A stretch of 6,018 nucleotides of DNA, from assembly GCA_005788935.1 (NCBI GenBank), contig SYAK01000583.1, forward strand, positions 1 to 6,018. The letters are read 5' to 3'. The stretch is from Pseudomonadota bacterium (GTDB taxonomy: Bacteria; Myxococcota; UBA9042; PHBI01). Position 1 is the first letter of the stretch. Every line of letters begins with the position of its first letter. Below the pieces are notes generated by a model. The model had not been told where the DNA came from and made no database searches. It saw nothing but the letters and a program-made list of their open reading frames with translations. The translations under genes and the position numbers were made by a program. Below, in pieces: positions 1 to 4,344 of this stretch.

Positions 1-1
1 G

Positions 2-706
2 ATCGAGGAGCTGTACCGTCTGCTGAGTCACTACGCGACCTTCCGCCTCGACGATCTGGCCGCTGGCGGCGGCGACCGGCGGCGTGACCGGCCGATCCCG
101 TATGGCTACTGGTTTCTCGGGCTCGCGGACGCCGACGTGGCGGACGCCGACTTCTGGGGGATGCTGCGCGACGGGCTCCACAGCCGTCACCTCCGCAACG
201 CCTTCGACGACCGCATGGCGACGCCGTCGCCTGTACTCCTGATGGAGGCTGTCTCGGTGGCGGGGGAAATCAACGGCTGGCAGCTCGGTGTGACGCACGC
301 GGCCCGCCTCGAGGATCTGCACCTCCGCACTGCACGCCGCTGGGGCGTCGCGGGCAGCCTGCGCGTCCCGAGCGCCCATGACGCCGCGGGGGCCTGCGAC
401 CTGGTGCTGTCGCGTCCCGACGCCGACCGCTTCGCCTACCGCGAGCCCGCTGGCGGCGGCGGCGGGCCTGGCGCCGATCTCGACTCGGGGTGGCGCCTCG
501 CCTGCGACGACCCCGACCACCGCCACGACCGCGAGAGCTTCCGCATCGTCCCGCTGCATCAGCTCGTCGTCGCCGCCCCCGAGCTGATGTCGTACCTCGG
601 GATGCCCGAGGGCAGCGTCGTGCTGCGCGAGGGCGGCGAGGTCTGGGTGCAGCCGCGAGGCCATGACCGCGTCTTTCGCGAGGACGACGACGAGGCTGGA
701 GCATGA
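2..706 (+). CDS. Protein with C-terminal Imm33/DUF2185-like domain (5' partial)
   Basis: The reading frame is open from the first full codon, so the true start lies left of the window; 234 residues are visible. A GTG at 137 is only an internal valine, since the frame continues upstream of it with plausible protein. The last third (about 392-661, visible residues 131-220) resembles the Imm33/DUF2185 domain: a CDLVLSR strand, a YREP motif, a DSGWR motif, an acidic stretch, then a hydrophobic strand-helix segment ending in APELMSYLGMPEGS. Imm33 proteins are predicted immunity proteins of polymorphic toxin systems, although many family members have no known partner. The first 130 residues have no recognised domain; they include a YGYWFLGLADAD stretch and probable helices. 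The tail is acidic (REDDDEAG). The stop overlaps the next start (ATGA), so the two genes are probably co-translated. No toxin gene is visible. The domain call rests on remembered family consensus. Confidence 0.72.
   Translation: MEELYRLLSHYATFRLDDLAAGGGDRRRDRPIPYGYWFLGLADADVADADFWGMLRDGLHSRHLRNAFDDRMATPSPVLLMEAVSVAGEINGWQLGVTHAARLEDLHLRTARRWGVAGSLRVPSAHDAAGACDLVLSRPDADRFAYREPAGGGGGPGADLDSGWRLACDDPDHRHDRESFRIVPLHQLVVAAPELMSYLGMPEGSVVLREGGEVWVQPRGHDRVFREDDDEAGA
125..151 (+). repeat. Short in-frame direct repeat, 12 bases twice with 3-base spacer
   Basis: GCGGACGCCGAC occurs at 125-136 and again at 140-151, separated by GTG. The 15-base period is in frame and encodes ADAD-V-ADAD inside the Imm33-like protein. 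It looks like a small replication-slippage duplication within a gene rather than a regulatory repeat. Confidence 0.6.
692..695 (+). promoter_or_regulatory. Ribosome binding site of the PhaC-like hydrolase
   Basis: GAGG lies 7 bases before the ATG at 703, inside the end of the preceding gene. It supports 703 as the start. Together with the ATGA overlap it allows both fresh initiation and re-initiation by terminating ribosomes. Confidence 0.5.
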
Positions 707-1833
707 CGACGGCCCCCGCGACGCCCTCGGCCCGCTCGGCGCTGTCGAAGGCCCGCGCCGCGTGGCGCAACGCGGGACACCTGCTGCGCCACGGCCGCTT
801 CGGTCCGGGGTGGCAGACGCCGTTCGAGGTCGTGTTCGCCGACGCCCACGTGACGCTGCGACGCTATGGTCCCGAGGCCGCGGCCGCCCCGGATACGACC
901 CCGCGCCGCCCGATCCTGCTCGTGCCGCCGCTCATGGTGACGGCCGAAATCTACGACATCTCGCCCGAGGCCTCGGTCGTGGCGCGGTTCCAGCGCGCTG
1001 GGCTCGCGGTCCACGTGGCGGATTTCGGCGATCCGTCGGCGACCGCGGGCGGCCTGTCGCGCACGCTCGATGACCACGTCCTCGCGGTCTCGCGCTGCGT
1101 CGACCACCTGAACACCACCTCTGGACATGGTGTTCATCTCGTTGGTTACTCTCAGGGCGGACTCTTCTGCTACCAAGCCGCCGCCTACCGACGGAACCGC
1201 GGCCTCGTGAGCCTCGTCGCCTTCGGCTCGCCCGTCGACATCCACCGCAACCACCCCCTGCCAGTCCGGCGCAAGGTCGCGGCCCGCCTCATCGGGCTCG
1301 CCCGGCGTGCCATCGACCCGGCGCTGCACGTGATGGACGGCCTGCCAGGCCAGGTGTCGGCAATCGGCTTCAAGCTGCTCGCCCCACGGCAAGAGCTTCG
1401 CCACGCGCTCCTGACGCTCGCGAACCTGCACGACCGCGAGGCGCTGCTGGCCCTCGAGCCGCGGCGCCGCTTCCTCGGCGGCGAGGGCTTCATCGCGTGG
1501 CCAGGCCCGGCGCTCCGGACGTTCATCGACGAGTTCGTCGTGAAGAACCGGCTGCGCGAGGGGCGCTTCCCGATCGCGGGCCAGGACGTCTCGCTCGCCG
1601 ACCTCGCGCTGCCGCTGCTGTGCGTCGTCGGACGCCGCGACGACCTCGCCTACCCCGCGGCCGTGCGGGCCATCGCGGAGGCCGCGCCGCACGCGACCGT
1701 CCGCTTCGTCGAGGTCGAGGCCGGCCATTTCGGGCTCATCATCGGGCATGAGGCCCACGCCGTCAGCTGGCCCGCCGTCTTCGACTTCCTCGCCGAGCAG
1801 GACGGCGCCACCCCGCTGGCCACCGCCCGATGA
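703..1833 (+). CDS. Alpha/beta hydrolase, PHA-synthase (PhaC)-like with serine nucleophile
   Basis: The 376-residue protein has an alpha/beta-hydrolase fold of the poly(3-hydroxyalkanoate) synthase/depolymerase type. Visible landmarks are the strand and oxyanion region ILLVPPLMVTAEIYD (residues 71-85), the nucleophile elbow GYSQGG with Ser150, an acid Asp313 in VGRRDDLAYP, and His342 in EAGHFG. Spacing of nucleophile, acid and base matches PhaC enzymes, but PhaC uses Cys in G-x-C-x-G-G, so this protein is more likely a hydrolase or acyltransferase than a polymerase. The DFGDP, GGLSRTLDDHVL and FGSPVD segments recall the N-terminal half of the mycobacterial acyl-CoA synthetase/lipase protein Rv1683; here no acyl-CoA synthetase domain is fused. 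Length fits class III PhaC (about 355). No signal peptide is seen, so it is probably cytoplasmic. It overlaps both neighbours by 4 bases. The substrate is unknown; medium-chain acyl esters or stored polyester are reasonable guesses. Confidence 0.88.
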   Translation: MTTAPATPSARSALSKARAAWRNAGHLLRHGRFGPGWQTPFEVVFADAHVTLRRYGPEAAAAPDTTPRRPILLVPPLMVTAEIYDISPEASVVARFQRAGLAVHVADFGDPSATAGGLSRTLDDHVLAVSRCVDHLNTTSGHGVHLVGYSQGGLFCYQAAAYRRNRGLVSLVAFGSPVDIHRNHPLPVRRKVAARLIGLARRAIDPALHVMDGLPGQVSAIGFKLLAPRQELRHALLTLANLHDREALLALEPRRRFLGGEGFIAWPGPALRTFIDEFVVKNRLREGRFPIAGQDVSLADLALPLLCVVGRRDDLAYPAAVRAIAEAAPHATVRFVEVEAGHFGLIIGHEAHAVSWPAVFDFLAEQDGATPLATAR

Positions 1834-2867
1834 GCGCGCCGGACGACGTCACCGAGCGCGAGGGGCGGATCGACGAGGTCCACGGCATGCTGGTCACGGT
1901 ACGGACGCCCGACGGGGCACGGCATCGATGCCGTCCTCCGGCCGAGGCGCGTCAGCCCGCCGCACGTGGCAAGAACCGCCCGGACACCGCACTCGAAGCC
2001 CTCGCGCGCGACACGACACCGCACGCGCCCGTCGTCGGCGACCGCGTCACCTTCGCAATCGACCGGGGCGAGGCGAAGGTCACGGCCATCCTGCCGCGCG
2101 CCCGGGTCGTGTCACGCTGCCAGGAGCACGGGGTCCGCCCGATGGCCGCCCACATCGACCGCCTCGTGCTGGTGAGCGCGGTCGAGCCCGCCCCGAAGGC
2201 CGGCCTCATCGACCGCTACGTGGTGACGGCCGACCCCGACGTCGAGGTGTGGCTCGTGCTCAACAAGTGCGACCTCGGTGGCGAGGCCCTCGCGACGGCC
2301 GAGGCGGCGCTCGCGGACCTCGTCGCAGCTGGCCTGCGCTGCTTCCGCGTCGCGACCCGCGGCGACGGCCTCGCGGCGACTGACGGCCTCAGGAGCCTGC
2401 GCGCCGCCATCGCGTCCGGCACGACGATGTTCGCGGGCCACTCGGGCGTCGGCAAGAGCTCGCTGCTCAACGCGCTCGTACCCGATCTCGCGCTCACGAC
2501 CGGCGACGTCAACGACCAGACCCGCAAGGGGCGCCACACGACCACGGTCGCGACGATGCACACCATCGGGGAGGCCTGCCTCATCGACACCCCCGGCGTC
2601 CGCGCATGGTCCCTCGACGGCGTCCCGCTGCCGCGCGTGGCTGCCCGCTTCCCCGGGCTCGAGGGCCACGCCGCGCGCTGCCACATGGCCGACTGCCTGC
2701 ACGACGGCGAGCCTGGCTGTGCGGTCGCCGACGCCGTCGCCGAGGCGCACATCCCTGCGGTGCGCCTCGAACGATACTTGCAACTCAAATCATCTCTCGA
2801 GGCCGAGCGCGCCTCCCGCAAGCAACCCTCGGTCCATGCCGCCCGCACCCGCGCCCCGCGTGGCTGA
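1830..2867 (+). CDS. rsgA: Ribosome small subunit-dependent GTPase A (RsgA/YjeQ)
   Basis: The 345-residue protein is a circularly permuted GTPase that binds the 30S subunit late in assembly and checks its decoding centre. Domains run in the diagnostic order: an N-terminal OB fold (about 10-95), the G4 motif NKCD (145-148), then G1 GHSGVGKSS (203-211), G2 with KGRHTTT (233-239), and G3 DTPG (253-256). A C-terminal zinc site has Cys284, Cys289, His291 and Cys297, with the same 5-2-6 spacing as E. coli RsgA. His236 corresponds to the histidine needed for GTP hydrolysis in the family. The OB domain carries an extra basic, Ala/Pro/Arg-rich loop (about 36-66) compared with E. coli. The tail after 325 is basic and probably contacts rRNA. 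The ATG sits in an ATGA overlap with the hydrolase gene and lacks a nearby Shine-Dalgarno, so translation probably depends on coupling. The gene appears intact. Confidence 0.97.
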   Translation: MSAPDDVTEREGRIDEVHGMLVTVRTPDGARHRCRPPAEARQPAARGKNRPDTALEALARDTTPHAPVVGDRVTFAIDRGEAKVTAILPRARVVSRCQEHGVRPMAAHIDRLVLVSAVEPAPKAGLIDRYVVTADPDVEVWLVLNKCDLGGEALATAEAALADLVAAGLRCFRVATRGDGLAATDGLRSLRAAIASGTTMFAGHSGVGKSSLLNALVPDLALTTGDVNDQTRKGRHTTTVATMHTIGEACLIDTPGVRAWSLDGVPLPRVAARFPGLEGHAARCHMADCLHDGEPGCAVADAVAEAHIPAVRLERYLQLKSSLEAERASRKQPSVHAARTRAPRG

Positions 2868-2911
2868 CGCCCGCGGGAATCGGCGGCACCCCCCTGGCTG
2901 TTGCGCGGTTT

Positions 2912-2941
2912 TTGCCTCCCGCTCCAGACCGGGGTGATACT
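2912..2941 (+). promoter_or_regulatory. Candidate promoter of the SGNH hydrolase gene in the 82-base gap after rsgA
   Basis: A TTGCCT (-35-like, 2912-2917) and a GATACT (-10-like, 2936-2941) are separated by 18 bases; each matches the sigma-70 consensus at four of six positions. Predicted transcription would begin about 2947-2950, at or next to the GTG start, implying a leaderless or nearly leaderless mRNA. The rest of the gap (2868-2949) holds a T5 run at 2909-2913 but no convincing stem-loop, so no terminator for rsgA is called. Confidence 0.35.
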
Positions 2942-2949
2942 GCCCGCCC

Positions 2950-4299
2950 GTGCTCGCCTCCCTCCTCGTCTCGGTCCTCGTCTCGGCCCCGTCGCCCGGC
3001 CCGCTGCCGCCTGGCGCCATGGTGCCGCCGCGGACGCCCGTGGACCCGGCGCGCCTCGGCGTGGCGATGCCCATCGAGAACCCGCCCGGGCAGCGGGCGC
3101 TGGCACCCTTCTACGACGCCCTCGCGCGCACCCGACGCGGCGTCGACGACCCGGCGACCCCGACCCGCGAGGACCAGACGCGCATCGTCTGGTGGGGCGC
3201 CTCGCACGTGGCCGGCGACGTCTTTACCCGCGTCGTGCGCCACGCCCTGAAGGCCCGCTACGGCGACGCCGGCCTTGGCTTCGTCGTGCCCGCCGAGCCA
3301 TGGCGCAGCTACAACAACCGCGACGCCAACCTCCGCTACTCCGAGGGCGGCTGGGAGAGCTTCTGGGTCTCGCGCAAGCACCGTCGCGACGATGGCCTCT
3401 ACGGGCTCGGCGGCATCAGCTTCAGCGCGCGGGACAAGCGGGCCTGGTTCGAGGTCGAGACGGCGCGCGTCAGCCCCTATGGGCGCGAGGCGGACCGCGT
3501 CGAGGTGTGGTACGCGCGATGTGCCGGATGTGGCGACTTCATCGTCGACCTCGACGGACGGAAGTCGGCCCGGGTCAAGACCGCGGCCCGCATCGGCGAG
3601 GCGCCCGGGCTCGCCGTGTGGCAGCGCCAGGTCGAGCGCGGGCCCCACGCGGTCCGTGTACGCCCCGCCGGCAACGGCCCCGTGACGTTCCACGGCGTCG
3701 TATTCGAATCCTCGCGCGCTGGCGTCGTGATGGACACCCTCGGCATCAACGGCTCGCGCGAGACCGACCACCTGCAGTGGGACGCCGGCCTCTTCGCCGA
3801 CCAGCTCGCGCGTCGCGACCCGGATCTCGTCGTCATGGCCTACGGGACCAACGCCGTCGGCGACGACGACCCGCTCGACGATTACCAGCGTCGCCTCGAG
3901 GCGGTGCTCGCGCGCATGCGGGCGGTCGTCCCGCGGGCCGCCTGCCTCTTCATCGGCCCCTCCGATCGCCCGGTCCGGGTCGAGGGGACGGACACGTCGG
4001 GGTCCCGCGCGATCGGCTACCTCGCCCGCGATCGGCAACGGCCCTTCATCGCTACACAAAAGCGCGCAGCGCACCGCTACGGTTGCGCCTACTGGGATTT
4101 CGCCTCGGCGATGGGAGGGCCGCTGTCGATTGTTTCATGGGCCGCCGCCCGGGAACCGTACGCCGCTCCCGACCACGTACATCTCACGCGCGTTGGTTAT
4201 GAACGGATTGCACAGCTTTTCTGGGATGCGTTGATGGGGGCTCTCGACGGGCCCGGCCACCCGCTCGAGCAGCCTCGGACCGAGCTCAGGCCGCGCTGA
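2950..4299 (+). CDS. Exported SGNH/GDSL-family hydrolase with beta-rich insert
   Basis: The 449-residue protein is probably exported: residues 1-13 are hydrophobic (MLASLLVSVLVSA) and followed by a Pro/Gly-rich linker, although no basic residue precedes the core. The SGNH blocks are present: GASH with nucleophile Ser85 (block I), Gly268 in TLGINGS (block II), GTN with Asn301 (block III) and DHVH with Asp408 and His411 (block V). Between blocks I and II lies about 175 residues, including a probable beta-sandwich (about 150-255) with a CAGC pair (Cys191, Cys194). A similar plan is known in peptidoglycan O-acetylesterases of the Ape1/PatB kind, where a carbohydrate-binding module accompanies the SGNH core, so a cell-wall or polysaccharide deacetylase is plausible but unproven. 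The GTG start at 2950 is chosen because an in-frame stop at 2935-2937 prevents extension; no ribosome binding site is clear. A later ATG (3019-3021) would remove the signal segment. It stands alone between two short gaps. Confidence 0.88.
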   Translation: MLASLLVSVLVSAPSPGPLPPGAMVPPRTPVDPARLGVAMPIENPPGQRALAPFYDALARTRRGVDDPATPTREDQTRIVWWGASHVAGDVFTRVVRHALKARYGDAGLGFVVPAEPWRSYNNRDANLRYSEGGWESFWVSRKHRRDDGLYGLGGISFSARDKRAWFEVETARVSPYGREADRVEVWYARCAGCGDFIVDLDGRKSARVKTAARIGEAPGLAVWQRQVERGPHAVRVRPAGNGPVTFHGVVFESSRAGVVMDTLGINGSRETDHLQWDAGLFADQLARRDPDLVVMAYGTNAVGDDDPLDDYQRRLEAVLARMRAVVPRAACLFIGPSDRPVRVEGTDTSGSRAIGYLARDRQRPFIATQKRAAHRYGCAYWDFASAMGGPLSIVSWAAAREPYAAPDHVHLTRVGYERIAQLFWDALMGALDGPGHPLEQPRTELRPR

Positions 4300-4303
4300 G
4301 CGC

Positions 4304-4332
4304 GTGACGAGACAGGCCCGCGTCGCTAGACT
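4304..4332 (+). promoter_or_regulatory. Candidate promoter of the HEPN-like/kinase-like gene
   Basis: GTGACG (4304-4309) and TAGACT (4327-4332) are spaced by exactly 17 bases. The first shares TGAC with the -35 consensus and the second fits the TANNNT form of a -10 element. Transcription would begin near 4339-4341, only a few bases before the GTG/ATG pair at 4342-4347, and no Shine-Dalgarno is seen. A leaderless message is therefore likely. The -35 lies only five bases beyond the stop of the upstream gene, and no terminator is seen between them. Confidence 0.42.
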
Positions 4333-4344
4333 CGAGCACCCGTG

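Noticed and set aside
137..139. GTG as the start of the first gene
   Set aside because: The frame remains open to the left edge with plausible protein (IEELYRLLSHYATFRL), and the GTG sits inside a short in-frame duplication, so it is an internal valine.
441..475. GGC-rich run (GGCGGCGGCGGCGGGCCTGG) as a repeat or regulatory element
   Set aside because: It encodes a glycine-rich loop (AGGGGGPG) in frame inside the Imm33-like protein and needs no other explanation.
559..1758. Long minus-strand open frame (399 codons) opposite the PhaC-like gene
   Set aside because: Its protein is a low-complexity Arg/Glu/Asp/Val-rich antisense shadow, while the plus strand has clear catalytic motifs. Stop-free antisense frames are expected at this GC content.
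2868..2920. Rho-independent terminator after rsgA
   Set aside because: A CCCGCG/CGCGGG pairing spans the stop codon region and a T5 run lies at 2909-2913, but no stable stem directly precedes the T run.
2785..4074. Long minus-strand open frame (429 codons) opposite the SGNH gene
   Set aside because: It has no recognisable motif, it overlaps a well-supported plus-strand enzyme, and its composition fits an antisense shadow.
2901..4202. Plus-strand frame of 433 codons overlapping the SGNH gene
   Set aside because: The product is extremely Arg/Pro-rich with no motif, typical of an out-of-frame reading of GC-rich coding sequence.
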